A stretch of 35,832 nt of DNA. It comes from Candidatus Bathyarchaeota archaeon. Its GTDB lineage: Archaea; Thermoproteota; Bathyarchaeia; Bathyarchaeales; Bathyarchaeaceae. Position 1 is the stretch's first letter, and each line of letters starts with the position of its first letter. Of this stretch, positions 16,771 to 25,583 are shown one piece after another. The DNA lies in contig JAOUPL010000002.1 of assembly GCA_029879825.1 (NCBI GenBank), forward strand, positions 1 through 35,832. Reading direction: 5' to 3'. The notes beneath the pieces were generated by a model that searched no databases, was not told the origin of the DNA, and was given only the letters and a program-made list of their open reading frames with translations. The translations under genes and the position numbers were made by a program.

Positions 16771-17751
16771 TTACAGAAGCTCTGGCATGACAAGGTCGGC
16801 TATGTCTAGACTATTGTCGTAAATTCGGTTTATTGAGGAAGCAACGGCAAGAATGTGAGGACCAACCTCCGCAGGCTGGTCACGAACGGCTGTTTCAATC
16901 TCATGAAACATAGCTGCGACCTTCTCTCCTTCATCTCTCACAGATTCCGCCATAGAAACATCACGAGAAAACACGGCGTTTATGGCATTTTCGTGAGATC
17001 CATAAGCAACTGTGTGAAATTTTAGGATACGTTGCGAAAGGTTTTCTGCTATTTTTGTGCCCCCTAATTTTATTGCCTTTTCACCGATGCAAGCAGATTG
17101 ATCGCCTATGGACTCAACCAAACTCGCTGTTAAGCGGTAGTCCAAACAATCAATGGGAAGAATCCCAAGTTTTTCACTCAAGCCCGGATTTTGAATCACT
17201 GTCCGAAGAATACGTACCAAAAGAAAATACAAGCGGTTGACCTCGTTGTCCCTCGCAACCACATTTTTAGCTAGCTGTACGTCGCTCTCGATCAGGGCAG
17301 TCGCAGCATCACGATGCATCCCTGAGGCAATAGAGTACTCACGTCGAAGAATCTTTTGAGGCGGAAAAGTAGAGGGCTCTAAGAGACATTGCATAACGAT
17401 TTTGGAATAATTTTCCTCGATAATCTCTAGACCAACCAAGTGACTTGATGCCTGTTTGACACGTTCACGATTGACGGGGCTTATTCTTTCCTTCGCTTCA
17501 ACTTGGATGATGTCGTAGCCCAGCAGATACTTCTCAACGATTTCACGATCCAGAAGGGGAGTGGGTTTAATCACCGCCACCCGCAGAGCCCGTTCTACAC
17601 CATATTTTGGGTTAATGGCAAGCTGTCCATCAGCCGTCTCAGTGACAGAAACAATGGATCCACGGTCAAGTCCGTTTCGCACAGCCCAGTCTTTAGGGAC
17701 ACAAACGAAAAAGGTTCCGCCACTCGTTCTTTGAATCTTGCGGAGATCCAT
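16771..17751 (-). CDS. phoU: AbrB-PhoU phosphate-uptake regulator-like protein
   Basis: The N-terminal 45 residues are a SpoVT/AbrB-type DNA-binding swapped hairpin (MDLRKIQRTSGGTFFVCVPK), followed by two helical PhoU repeats from about residue 130. Archaeal proteins of this build are thought to link phosphate status to transcription, though no pst transporter lies in this window. I take the start at ATG 17751, which aligns with the typical archaeal beginning (M-x-x-R-x-x-Q); a TTG at 17766 adds five residues. It is divergent from the DUF429 gene with an AT-rich 80-base promoter region between them. Confidence 0.82.
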   Translation of the reverse strand: MDLRKIQRTSGGTFFVCVPKDWAVRNGLDRGSIVSVTETADGQLAINPKYGVERALRVAVIKPTPLLDREIVEKYLLGYDIIQVEAKERISPVNRERVKQASSHLVGLEIIEENYSKIVMQCLLEPSTFPPQKILRREYSIASGMHRDAATALIESDVQLAKNVVARDNEVNRLYFLLVRILRTVIQNPGLSEKLGILPIDCLDYRLTASLVESIGDQSACIGEKAIKLGGTKIAENLSQRILKFHTVAYGSHENAINAVFSRDVSMAESVRDEGEKVAAMFHEIETAVRDQPAEVGPHILAVASSINRIYDNSLDIADLVMPELL

Positions 17752-17828
17752 ACTCTGAACTCTCAACAGACATATTAACTCATCTAAATAAAAATGTATT
17801 ATTAAAAGTTGGGCAGAGAATATCAGAA

Positions 17829-18416
17829 ATGCAGGAAAAGGTTATAATAGGTATAGACTTGGCCGGAGTGGAAAAAAATCCAACCGGATGGGCTTTGTGG
17901 AAAAACAAATTTATCTCCACCTGTCATCTTTACGAGGATCAGGAAATCTTGGAGCATCTAACAAAGTTTGAACCAACCTTAATCACGATAGACGCCCCTC
18001 TAAGCCTACCTAAAAAGGGAACCATGAGAAAAGCGGACAGAGAAATGTATAGACAAGGATATCCGGTTTTTCCCCCACGTTTTCCAACCATGGAAAAGTT
18101 GACCTTACGCGCCATCAAAATAACTCAACAATTTAAAAGAGAGAAAGTACACATAATCGAGGTCCACCCAACATCCACCCGTAAGGCGCTAAAGATTCCT
18201 ACGAAAAATTGGAAAAGAATTCAAGGCATCTTCATACATATGGGTCTGAAAGGGGACCTAGAAACGCGTGCTTTAACGTCCCATGAGATTGACGCTGTAA
18301 CGGCGGCGTTAACAGGATATCTTTACCTGCAGGAAAAAACAGACTTAATAGGAGATGGAGAAGAAGGCTATATTGTTGTTCCAACGAAGGGAGACTGGAG
18401 GAGGCTGAAGTTGTGA
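17829..18416 (+). CDS. DUF429 family protein (predicted RNase H-fold nuclease)
   Basis: 195 residues with an RNase H-like arrangement of acidic residues: Asp10 in IIGIDLAG, Asp55 in ITIDAPLSLP, Glu111 in IIEVHPTSTRKAL and Asp155 in SHEIDAVTAALTGYLY. DUF429 proteins are predicted nucleases without a proven substrate. Its stop overlaps the GTG start of the DNA polymerase D small subunit by 3 bases, so it is translated with a replication protein, hinting at a DNA-related role. ATG start. Confidence 0.88.
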   Translation: MQEKVIIGIDLAGVEKNPTGWALWKNKFISTCHLYEDQEILEHLTKFEPTLITIDAPLSLPKKGTMRKADREMYRQGYPVFPPRFPTMEKLTLRAIKITQQFKREKVHIIEVHPTSTRKALKIPTKNWKRIQGIFIHMGLKGDLETRALTSHEIDAVTAALTGYLYLQEKTDLIGDGEEGYIVVPTKGDWRRLKL

Positions 18417-19954
18417 GTGAAGACGAGAGGCTTCAAAGAGCCGTTTCCTTCACGATAGCATCCGGCTATCAATTGAATAAAGAAGCCTTCGAGTTTTTGA
18501 ACACAATTTCTAAAACAGAAGACCCCCTCAGTTTGATGGAAGAAACCATCAGAAAAATCGAGGGTCTGCCTGAAAAACCGCTGTTCATAAATCGAAGTTT
18601 TCTGGAGGAGATGATGAAAGAAACGCTCCCTGAAGAGGAGAAGCCGTCTCCGCCTTTTTCTCCCTCACCTATCTTTGATGCGAGGAAAGTTTTTCGGGCC
18701 TATGCAAAAGACGTTGATGCTGACATAAAAGTGATTGACGACCCAACGGATAAAATCTGTACAACAGGATCTGTTGAGGAATATTTAGAATACTTTCAAG
18801 ATCGCTTCAAAAGAATGAAGAAAATTCTCAGAAGTAGGATAGACGCCAAGAACGCCATATCCATCTCAGAGGCTCTTAAGTTGTCAGTTAACTCAAAAGT
18901 TAAAATCATCGGCATGGTCACGGAAAAAAGAGAATCTAAAGGAAGAATCTTCTTGAGATTCGAGGATCTAGAAGCCAGCGTCACCGTGCTTGTACCCCAA
19001 AACGTAAGCAAAGAGGGCATGGCAAAAGCCCGGTCTTTGCTACTAGACCAAGTTGTTTGCGTAAGCGCCATAAAAGGAAGGAATGACCTGCTTATCGCAG
19101 AAGACTTCATCTGGCCAGATGTGCCTCAGAAAACCCCCCGCAAGGCTCCAATACCAGTCTACGCAGCTCTCATATCGGACTTGCACGTAGGAAGCAAAAT
19201 GTTTATGGAAAAGGAATTCAACCGATTTATGCTCTGGCTAAACGGAAAATTTGGAAACGAAAACACGCGGAACATAGCTGGCCACGTCAAATACGTAGTT
19301 ATCGCCGGCGATCTCGTGGACGGGATAGGTGTCTATCCAGGACAGATGAAGGAACTGGCGATAAAAGACATTTATGAACAATATCGAGAAGTGGCAAAAC
19401 TCATCGAACAAATTCCAGATTACATCGAACTAATAATCATACCGGGCAATCACGACGCGGCTCGAAAGGCGTTACCACAACCAGCCATACCGCGAAAATA
19501 CGCAGAACCGTTATACGAAGCGCGAAGGATGTACTCGCTAGGAAATCCTTGCACAGTTAGCCTCCACGAAGTGGAACTACTTCTATACCATGGGCGCAGC
19601 TTGGACGACGTCGCTGCTGTTGCTCCAAACGTAAGTTTCCAGACCCCAGACAAAGCCATGAAGCTCCTGTTGCAGAGCAGACACCTTGCGCCTATTTATG
19701 GAGAAAGAACTCCTATCGCCCCGGAAAACCGAGACTTCACAGTCATAGAAAGAGTACCAGATATCTTTCACGCCGGCCACGTACATGTACTAAAATGCGA
19801 CACATACAGAGGAACTCTCATAGTGAACTCAGGTGCTTGGCAGGGACAAACAGAATACCAAAAGAAGATGGGACTCGTTCCCACGCCTGGAATCGCGCCA
19901 ATCGTAAATCTCCAAACAATGCAAGTTGCAACCATCAATTTTACAGCATCCTAG
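18413..19954 (+). CDS. polB: DNA polymerase D small subunit DP1 (3'-5' exonuclease)
   Basis: Proofreading subunit of the archaeal replicative polymerase PolD. The N-terminal domain (1-90) is followed by a central OB fold (about 160-225) and a calcineurin-type phosphoesterase domain. All metal motifs are intact: SDLHVGS with Asp256, GDLVDG with Asp300, GNHDAAR with Asn346/His347/Asp348, YHGR with His393, and AGHVHV with His456/His458, so it is predicted active. At 513 aa it has typical length. GTG start overlapping DUF429. It converges with DUF99 (14-base overlap). Its partner DP2 lies about 11 kb downstream. Confidence 0.95.
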   Translation: MSEDERLQRAVSFTIASGYQLNKEAFEFLNTISKTEDPLSLMEETIRKIEGLPEKPLFINRSFLEEMMKETLPEEEKPSPPFSPSPIFDARKVFRAYAKDVDADIKVIDDPTDKICTTGSVEEYLEYFQDRFKRMKKILRSRIDAKNAISISEALKLSVNSKVKIIGMVTEKRESKGRIFLRFEDLEASVTVLVPQNVSKEGMAKARSLLLDQVVCVSAIKGRNDLLIAEDFIWPDVPQKTPRKAPIPVYAALISDLHVGSKMFMEKEFNRFMLWLNGKFGNENTRNIAGHVKYVVIAGDLVDGIGVYPGQMKELAIKDIYEQYREVAKLIEQIPDYIELIIIPGNHDAARKALPQPAIPRKYAEPLYEARRMYSLGNPCTVSLHEVELLLYHGRSLDDVAAVAPNVSFQTPDKAMKLLLQSRHLAPIYGERTPIAPENRDFTVIERVPDIFHAGHVHVLKCDTYRGTLIVNSGAWQGQTEYQKKMGLVPTPGIAPIVNLQTMQVATINFTAS

Positions 19955-20519
19955 TGAGCCCACGAGCAACAAGTCTAGCCACCCTTATGGGTTCAGGAAC
20001 CCTGCAACAAACAGATGTAGCGCGGATCAACCTGCTCGCCCAGTTCATTTCGGCGCCAACAACCTCCACATAAACGGGCGGCTCAGCGGGCATCGAAACA
20101 ACTTCGTATACGGAACCAAGCTTCTCAAAGACCCTCCAGCGAATCCGCCAGTCTTCAAAATGCTGACGAAGGGCATTTTTTACAGCGATATTGTTTGGTT
20201 TCGTTCTCGAAATTACGATGACGGGGTTGCTGAACTCTTCGAAAACAATTGTGGGATCCACCAGATTGAAGCCTGCAAAAGAAACTCCCGCCAGCATAAC
20301 AGCGTCAAAAGACCATCGGTGCAGCATGGAGGTTAATTTCTCTGTAGCGTCCAAACCGTCTACGGTTATCATATCCGCTTGAAAATCGTTGATCCATTTT
20401 CCTCTTAGTAAAACACAAACGAAAAGGGCTTTCTGAATGCCACAACTTTGTAGTTTCCTAGAGAAACCTCCGTCTTCAACTCCTACTACCCGAAACTCCC
20501 GCCAAACATTTAGGGACAT
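19941..20519 (-). CDS. DUF99 family protein (endonuclease V-like fold)
   Basis: About 192 residues. DUF99 (COG1628) is an archaeal family related in fold to endonuclease V. Family marks are FRVVGVEDGGFSR near the N-terminus, DGLDATEKLTSML in the middle, AGVSFAGFNLVDP and the C-terminal PEPIRVARLVARGLT. A role in DNA repair is proposed from fold only. ATG at 20519 is chosen; a TTG at 20525 adds two residues. The gene overlaps the 3' end of cdc6 by about 44 bases and so is probably expressed with it; its own 3' end overlaps that of DP1. Confidence 0.85.
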   Translation of the reverse strand: MSLNVWREFRVVGVEDGGFSRKLQSCGIQKALFVCVLLRGKWINDFQADMITVDGLDATEKLTSMLHRWSFDAVMLAGVSFAGFNLVDPTIVFEEFSNPVIVISRTKPNNIAVKNALRQHFEDWRIRWRVFEKLGSVYEVVSMPAEPPVYVEVVGAEMNWASRLIRATSVCCRVPEPIRVARLVARGLTRML

Positions 20520-21726
20520 AATCAATCAAACGCCCGAGTCTATCGTCAGTAGTAAATACTTCTCTAATAAGACTGCGGCCGATACCCAAACGAATTTTTT
20601 TCGTACGTCCATATCGTCCCATGCTTACAACCCTCGCGTTCAACAAGCCTATCATGTCTAATTCGTTAATCAGACCACTAACCCGCCTCTGAGTCAGCGG
20701 AGAAAGGCCAAACTGATCGCAGAGTTCACAATAAATTTCATAAATGTCACCAGTGATGGCACAGCCAACTTTCGCCTTGCCCAACAGATAAACGCTGCAT
20801 AAAACCAATTTTGAGTATAAGGGGAGGTTTACCAAAACTTCTACAATTCGATCATGCTCAACCCTCTTCTCAGCCTGCCTTACGTGATCTTCAGTAACAC
20901 AGGACGATCCCTCCCGCTCTGCTAACTCGCCTGCAACGCGAAGGAGATCTAAGGCCCGTCTAGCGTCACCATGTTCCGCGGCAGCTAAGGCAGCGCACAA
21001 ACTTACAGCACCATCAAGAAGCACCCCCTCAAAAAAGGCCAGTTGAGCACGTTCCCAGAGGATGTCCTGAAGTTCAGCTGCGTCGTAAGGTCTAAAAACT
21101 ATTTCCTCCTCGCTTAGGGAACTCAAAACTCTAGGATCTAGAAACTCCTTGAATCGAAGGTCGTTTGATATCCCCACTATCGCGGTTTTACCGTGGCGAA
21201 GAGTTTCGTTTACTCGGGTTAATTCGTAAAGCAACACATCGCCCCGAACCTTTATTAGCGCATCGATTTCGTCAAGGACAACGATGAAAATATTTTTCTG
21301 TAAGTCCAATCCTTCTTTAAATCTATCAAAAACTTCTCCCACAGCCAAGCCCGTGAAGGGAACCTTCACGCCTAAGGCATCACATAAGCTTGAAAGGACC
21401 CTGTACTCTGTGCCAGCTAAGCGACAGTTTACATAACAAACCTCAACAGGAGCCCCCAATTCACTTGCTTTAACAGAAAGCCTGTTCAGCATATATTTCG
21501 TAGCTGCCGTTTTTCCTGTACCAGTTTTACCGTAGATAAAGATATTGGAGCATCGAGAACTTTTCAAAACAGGAGCAACTATTTCGCCCAGACAATTAAT
21601 CTGTCTCTCACGATGCGGAAGCTTGTCGGGAACATAATCGTGCCGCAGCACTTCCCTGTCCTTAAAAATATGAGTGCCCCTTAGAAATCGTTCAAAAACA
21701 TCATCGAGCACGTCGAGTTCGTCCAT
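20476..21726 (-). CDS. cdc6: Orc1/Cdc6 replication initiator
   Basis: Origin-binding AAA+ ATPase. The 416-residue protein has Walker A GKTGTGKT (66-73), Walker B VVLDEIDAL (149-157), sensor 1 in VGISNDLRF, sensor 2 near HGDARRALDLLRVAG and a C-terminal winged helix from about residue 310 that would bind origin-recognition boxes. ATG start. It faces away from an 800-base gene-free region with ORB-like sites, the standard arrangement of an archaeal origin. Followed by DUF99 in the same transcription unit. Confidence 0.96.
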   Translation of the reverse strand: MDELDVLDDVFERFLRGTHIFKDREVLRHDYVPDKLPHRERQINCLGEIVAPVLKSSRCSNIFIYGKTGTGKTAATKYMLNRLSVKASELGAPVEVCYVNCRLAGTEYRVLSSLCDALGVKVPFTGLAVGEVFDRFKEGLDLQKNIFIVVLDEIDALIKVRGDVLLYELTRVNETLRHGKTAIVGISNDLRFKEFLDPRVLSSLSEEEIVFRPYDAAELQDILWERAQLAFFEGVLLDGAVSLCAALAAAEHGDARRALDLLRVAGELAEREGSSCVTEDHVRQAEKRVEHDRIVEVLVNLPLYSKLVLCSVYLLGKAKVGCAITGDIYEIYCELCDQFGLSPLTQRRVSGLINELDMIGLLNARVVSMGRYGRTKKIRLGIGRSLIREVFTTDDRLGRLIDYVPKCLAGVSGSRS

Positions 21727-21906
21727 ACAACAATCACCTACAGGTAAGTGCAGAGGTGATGCCTCAGTTTCAACTCCGACAGATAAAAACTCTCGTACAA
21801 AAAACTAGACGTACCACACACAAAAACAAAGAAAAACGACACTCTCTCAGCAAAAACAATTTGAAGCTGTTTTGTCGACGTAGGAGTCGACTCTCACACC
21901 CTCACA

Positions 21907-21925
21907 CCCCTATATTTCTTCTGGA
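21907..21925 (-). promoter_or_regulatory. Origin recognition box-like site 1
   Basis: Plus-strand CCCCTATATTTCTTCTGGA. Compared with the reverse complement of site 2 it matches at 15 of 19 positions, keeping the C-run at one end and TGGA at the other. It lies at the cdc6-side edge of the AT-rich tract. It resembles the archaeal ORB layout of a TCCAnnGGAAA core followed by a G-run. Confidence 0.65.
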
Positions 21926-22089
21926 AATAAGTCTCGAAGAAATATGGTATGGCTATTCTTTTATAAGAATAAGTCTCCGCTTGGTTTTTGACTTTTCTAT
22001 ACTTAATGATTATTGTAAAAGACTTTTGAGTATATCCTACAAATTTTTATTTAAAAAGCCAGTCTACGTGTTGGTCACCAGTTCATGAG

Positions 22090-22108
22090 TCCAATGGAAA
22101 TAAAGGGG
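22090..22108 (+). promoter_or_regulatory. Origin recognition box-like site 2
   Basis: TCCAATGGAAATAAAGGGG on the plus strand, the best match in the window to the archaeal ORB pattern: an imperfect TCCA/GGAAA dyad followed by a G-run of four. It is inverted relative to site 1, with the AT-rich tract between them. Confidence 0.75.
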
Positions 22109-22332
22109 TAGGAGTGTCAACTTTGACGGAGAATCCTGATGAAAAGACGCAAGTATGCATAACCTTACACTGGATACCTACGGTCAAGGGCAGCTTACAC
22201 ACTCTTTTAATGATTGTGTTAAACATTTAACTTGTTGTAGAATGTTGTGAAGTTAACTTCTAAATGCCTCCTTTTTTCCTCCTTTACTAGGAAAATTAAC
22301 TCCATTATGTGTCGTTGTGCGTTGAAATACGT

Positions 22333-22351
22333 CCCCTAGGCTTCTACTGGA
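22333..22351 (-). promoter_or_regulatory. Origin recognition box-like site 3
   Basis: Plus-strand CCCCTAGGCTTCTACTGGA, matching site 1 at 15 of 19 and the reverse complement of site 2 at 13 of 19 positions. It is preceded by GTTGAAAT (22321-22328), which resembles the shorter ORB cores known from some euryarchaea. Confidence 0.55.
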
Positions 22352-22544
22352 AAAAGGAGTTCATCAACCGTCTATTCTCCATTTTGAGAAAGTAGGCCTA
22401 AGTGAAGTTTGTGAACCTAATAAACTGCAAATTTTCGTTGATTTCTGCTTTGCGTCGATTTTTCGGTTGTTTTATCGGCGCCCTCTTTACCGTAATTTCT
22501 ATAACTTGTGAAGTGTTAACTTGTAAAGACTTTCGGGGTCATGG

Positions 22545-22976
22545 GTGCATGGAATGCCGGCTAGAAAAATGCGGGTGGAGATCTTCAACGGCAGCGGGGA
22601 CCGCTACACCATAACTTTTGAGGGCCAGGTGACGAGAGAAAAGGCTCTTCGCCTACTAGACCTCGTTGAGCTCTTAGGAGGTGTGCCCACGGGTAATCCT
22701 GGTTTGAATCGCCCCACATCCGAGTTGTCCAAAATTGACAAAATCCGCCTAGTCGTTGAAAAAAGTTTTCCAATCGGATGGTTTTCTTGTAGGGATGTTC
22801 AATGCACATATGAAGAAGAGTTTAAGGAACCCATCAGCCTGAGCACAGTTTCCACTTACCTGTCTCGAATGGCTGATCGCGGGGTCCTCACCAAAAGCAG
22901 GACTTCCAACCGCCGACGTTATAGGATCATGACTGAAGTGTCCAAAGTATCAAGTTTTATGAAAGATAATAAATAG
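22545..22976 (+). CDS. Winged-helix protein, possible regulator of the NurA-HerA genes
   Basis: Up to 143 residues. The N-terminal part (EIFNGSGDRYTITFEGQ) forms a short beta region, then TREKALRLLDLVELLGG. The second half looks like a winged helix: IDKIRLVVEKSFPIGWFSCRDVQ, then SLSTVSTYLSRMADRGVL as the recognition helix, then basic wing SNRRRYRIM. I do not recognise a named family. The start is uncertain: GTG 22545, ATG 22554 or ATG 22569, the last giving MRVEIF. It precedes nurA by 74 bases on the same strand. A DNA-binding role in origin, repair or local regulation is inferred. Confidence 0.72.
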   Translation: MHGMPARKMRVEIFNGSGDRYTITFEGQVTREKALRLLDLVELLGGVPTGNPGLNRPTSELSKIDKIRLVVEKSFPIGWFSCRDVQCTYEEEFKEPISLSTVSTYLSRMADRGVLTKSRTSNRRRYRIMTEVSKVSSFMKDNK

Positions 22977-23050
22977 CAGTCAGTTTTTATGATAAATGAC
23001 GTTTCGGTTCCGAATTAGAATCTTTGCATGTTTCTTGAGGGAGAACACAA

Positions 23051-24037
23051 ATGAGTAAAATAAGTGAGGACTTGGCAGAGATGAAGAAAAAACTTGGTGA
23101 ATATGTTAACAAGGGGCGCGTAATAGGTTTTCATGAAGTTAGGAAGGAGCCTGTTATAGCAGTTACGCCTGATAAGTCTAAAATAAAGCCTTTGAGAAAA
23201 ATGAAAAGTTGCGACGTACATTTCATGGCTGTAGACTGTTCAACGAGGACCTTGAAGAGGGCTAATAATTGGGGAATCTACCTATTTCGCACGGCATACG
23301 CTCTAGTGAGGAGACGCGACGTGCATTGGGACTACGAAGAGAGAATTCACACTGTAGTGGGGGATGCCTATGTACGTCGCAAGATATTGCAAGATGTTAG
23401 GCTTAATCTGGAAAGTGAGATAGCTTTAAGGTTGGTTCGTGATGCCGGTGAAAGTAATTACCTACTCCTAGATGGCGCTAGCTACTTTGGTGGAGAGAGA
23501 AAGTTCTGGGTGGAGTTATATGAAAAATGCAAAGAAGAAGGGCTCAAACTTTTAACAATAAGCAAGCAGTCTCCAATGCTTCATGATGAGAAAGGGCGGG
23601 ACTTGATGGCTGCGACGTGCATGCTTTCTCCTTCTTATCCGCTATGGGTCTACTACCCAGTCAAACCAGCAAACATACATGAACATCAGTATGGCGACGT
23701 ATCTATGGTCAAACTTAGTGGAGAAAGTCCACGCATTTTCCGATGCGATATAATGGAATATTTACGCAACTGTGAAATCACTGAGTTACTTTCTCCACTT
23801 ACCTTCGTATCAGAAGATCCTAGATGTCTTGGCTATCCAGTTACTCTTTGGCTGGCTCACGATTTTTCGACTCCATCCGACTCGATGCTTCTTCACTATC
23901 ATGATCAAGTTGAGGAAACGCTAGCCAGTGCCGGGTTGTTAAATGTACTTCGCGTTGAAGAACTCTCATGCAGCTTTCCAGACGAACTTCATGGGGTAAA
24001 ACACCCGTTTCAGCGGGAGTGGATTGAGCATGTCTGA
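23051..24037 (+). CDS. nurA: NurA-domain nuclease
   Basis: 5'-3' nuclease of the archaeal DNA end-resection machinery, working in a complex with HerA. The 328-residue protein shows NurA landmarks: FMAVDCSTRTLKRA (Asp62 as the first metal ligand; the usual DGS reads DCS), YLLLDGASYFGG (Asp141), LLTISKQSPMLHD (Lys172) and a C-terminal HPFQREWIEHV. Divergence from textbook NurA is noticeable, so it may be a second, variant copy. ATG at 23051 with GGGAGA upstream. Its end overlaps the herA start region by about 8 bases. No mre11 or rad50 is adjacent. Confidence 0.82.
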   Translation: MSKISEDLAEMKKKLGEYVNKGRVIGFHEVRKEPVIAVTPDKSKIKPLRKMKSCDVHFMAVDCSTRTLKRANNWGIYLFRTAYALVRRRDVHWDYEERIHTVVGDAYVRRKILQDVRLNLESEIALRLVRDAGESNYLLLDGASYFGGERKFWVELYEKCKEEGLKLLTISKQSPMLHDEKGRDLMAATCMLSPSYPLWVYYPVKPANIHEHQYGDVSMVKLSGESPRIFRCDIMEYLRNCEITELLSPLTFVSEDPRCLGYPVTLWLAHDFSTPSDSMLLHYHDQVEETLASAGLLNVLRVEELSCSFPDELHGVKHPFQREWIEHV

Positions 24038-25583
24038 GCCTGTAGGGTTTATTCGTGAGGTACGAGGGGATAAGGTTTCGTTCTTCCTTAATCGAGGAGT
24101 CAACCTTTCGTTTGGTCAGATGGTTAGAATAGACTCTGGCAACAGAAGCTTCTATGCCCGTGTGGTGGATGCCGGGAGTTGCTCTACATTAAAAACGGAT
24201 GAGCAACTTCGTGAAGCCGAAGGGAAGGAATCTTTTGGGCCTTACTCCAGCTATAGGCATGTTGACGCCATTCTTTTCCTTGAGAAGGATGCTGGAAGAA
24301 TTCGTTCTCCAACCTTTAATCCTGATTATATGGACAGGGTATACGCAACCAGTCAGGAAGACTATTCGGTTTTGAGGCTTGCAGGGGAGTTAGAGATAGG
24401 ACGTTTGCGTTCTGGAGAGCATGTGCTTGGCTCTGTAGGCATAAGTGTTGAAGCCATACCTTTGATGATGGGCATGTTTGGAATGACAGGCTCTGGGAAA
24501 ACGAATTGTGAATTAATGCTTAACGCACGGATCGTAGATTCTAGTCCAAGGACTGTCGGTCTAATTTTCGATTTTGCAGGTCAACTTCTAGAGGGAAAAG
24601 GAATAAGGCCTCAACAAGGTCTGCGGGATCATCCCCTTTTTCACACCAAGGTTCGCTACTACTCGGTTAGAGAACGGAAGATGCTTATTGGCTTGTATAC
24701 GATTCAACCCCAAAAACTTTACACATTTTTCCCCGACATAACCCATCATCAAGTCAGACTGGCTCATAAACTTTACAACAGATTGGGAAGCACTTGGATA
24801 GAACAGTCGCGAGAAGCCTATGGTAGAGACGGGTATAAAGGAGTGGCTGCGTTCACTGATTACAAAAGCAAAGCTGTGATAGATGCTCTTATGCTTAAGC
24901 TCTCCAGTTTATCCCCAGACCTCTTCCCGCCTTCTGACTACAGTTTTGTCGATGATGTGGTTCAGAATGTAAGTAAAGGCGTCACCTGTCTCATCGACAT
25001 TTCAGGAATCAGTTTTGAGGAGCAGCATCACGTGACTTGCCTTACTGCTTCTAGTGTGGCTTTCCACTACAAGCGGATGTGGGAAGGCAATTTTGAGGAG
25101 TGGAAAAAGCTTCCAACCCTCCTGATAACTCTTGAGGAGGCCCATGAATTCCTTGACCCCAACCTACCTAAAACCATATTTTCTGACATCGCCCTCACAT
25201 ACCGAAAGTATCGGGTCGGACTGAATGCTGTGACTCCGCGGCCTTCAAGAATAAACCCTAACGTCTTCGCCGAGCTTTGGACCAAGGTCATTATGAAGAC
25301 AGAATTGCGCCGCGACAGGGACTACCTTACCCAAAACACGCCCTACCTTGAATACAGCGACACCGAGATAAAAATGCTAGATGTTGGAGAAGCATTACTT
25401 ATCTCAGAACCGCAAATCCGATTCGCTGTTCCGATAAAGGTCATTCACTACCCTGACTACTTGGACGAGAGGGGACGGGTCGAATATGATTTGCCACCGT
25501 CAAAACCACTTTCTGAGATGGACGAAAAACTGAGGAGAATTCAGCAGGCTGGGAAGTCTCTCACTGCGAAAGGTGAAGGCTAA
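24030..25583 (+). CDS. herA: HerA-type ATPase/DNA translocase
   Basis: Hexameric ATPase that pumps DNA and drives NurA. The N-terminal HAS-barrel (VGFIREVRGDKVSFFL, 5-20) is followed by Walker A GMTGSGKTN (151-159), IFDFAGQLL as a core strand, Walker B LLITLEEAHEF (Glu369/Glu370) and a C-terminal sensor region with TLRKYRVGLN-like YRKYRVGLNAVTPRP. About 517 aa, typical. The ATG at 24030 is preferred to TTG at 24024; both overlap nurA, so the pair is translationally coupled. The 3' end overlaps the convergent gene by 4 bases. Confidence 0.88.
   Translation: MSEPVGFIREVRGDKVSFFLNRGVNLSFGQMVRIDSGNRSFYARVVDAGSCSTLKTDEQLREAEGKESFGPYSSYRHVDAILFLEKDAGRIRSPTFNPDYMDRVYATSQEDYSVLRLAGELEIGRLRSGEHVLGSVGISVEAIPLMMGMFGMTGSGKTNCELMLNARIVDSSPRTVGLIFDFAGQLLEGKGIRPQQGLRDHPLFHTKVRYYSVRERKMLIGLYTIQPQKLYTFFPDITHHQVRLAHKLYNRLGSTWIEQSREAYGRDGYKGVAAFTDYKSKAVIDALMLKLSSLSPDLFPPSDYSFVDDVVQNVSKGVTCLIDISGISFEEQHHVTCLTASSVAFHYKRMWEGNFEEWKKLPTLLITLEEAHEFLDPNLPKTIFSDIALTYRKYRVGLNAVTPRPSRINPNVFAELWTKVIMKTELRRDRDYLTQNTPYLEYSDTEIKMLDVGEALLISEPQIRFAVPIKVIHYPDYLDERGRVEYDLPPSKPLSEMDEKLRRIQQAGKSLTAKGEG

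Larger units (their letters stand above)
21727..22544. other. Predicted chromosomal replication origin region
   Basis: A gene-free stretch of about 800 bases beside orc1/cdc6. It holds three ORB-like sites (21907-21925 minus, 22090-22108 plus, 22333-22351 minus), each with a G-run and a GGAA/TTCC core. The very AT-rich stretch 21950-22070 lies between the first two, which face opposite ways, the usual frame of a duplex-unwinding element. There are also several short palindromes (21884-21893, 22116-22127, 22218-22231, 22249-22260). The open frames here are low-complexity and lack family features. Origin function is inference from this layout. Confidence 0.75.

Noticed and set aside
21756-22088. 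110-codon open frame in the origin region
   Set aside because: Rich in Ser, Leu, Arg and Lys with no domain, and it crosses the ORB-like sites and AT-rich tract.
22402-22614. Cys-rich 70-codon frame before the winged-helix gene
   Set aside because: It overlaps the real coding start in another frame, has no ribosome-binding site, and the apparent cysteine pattern is not followed by a coherent domain.
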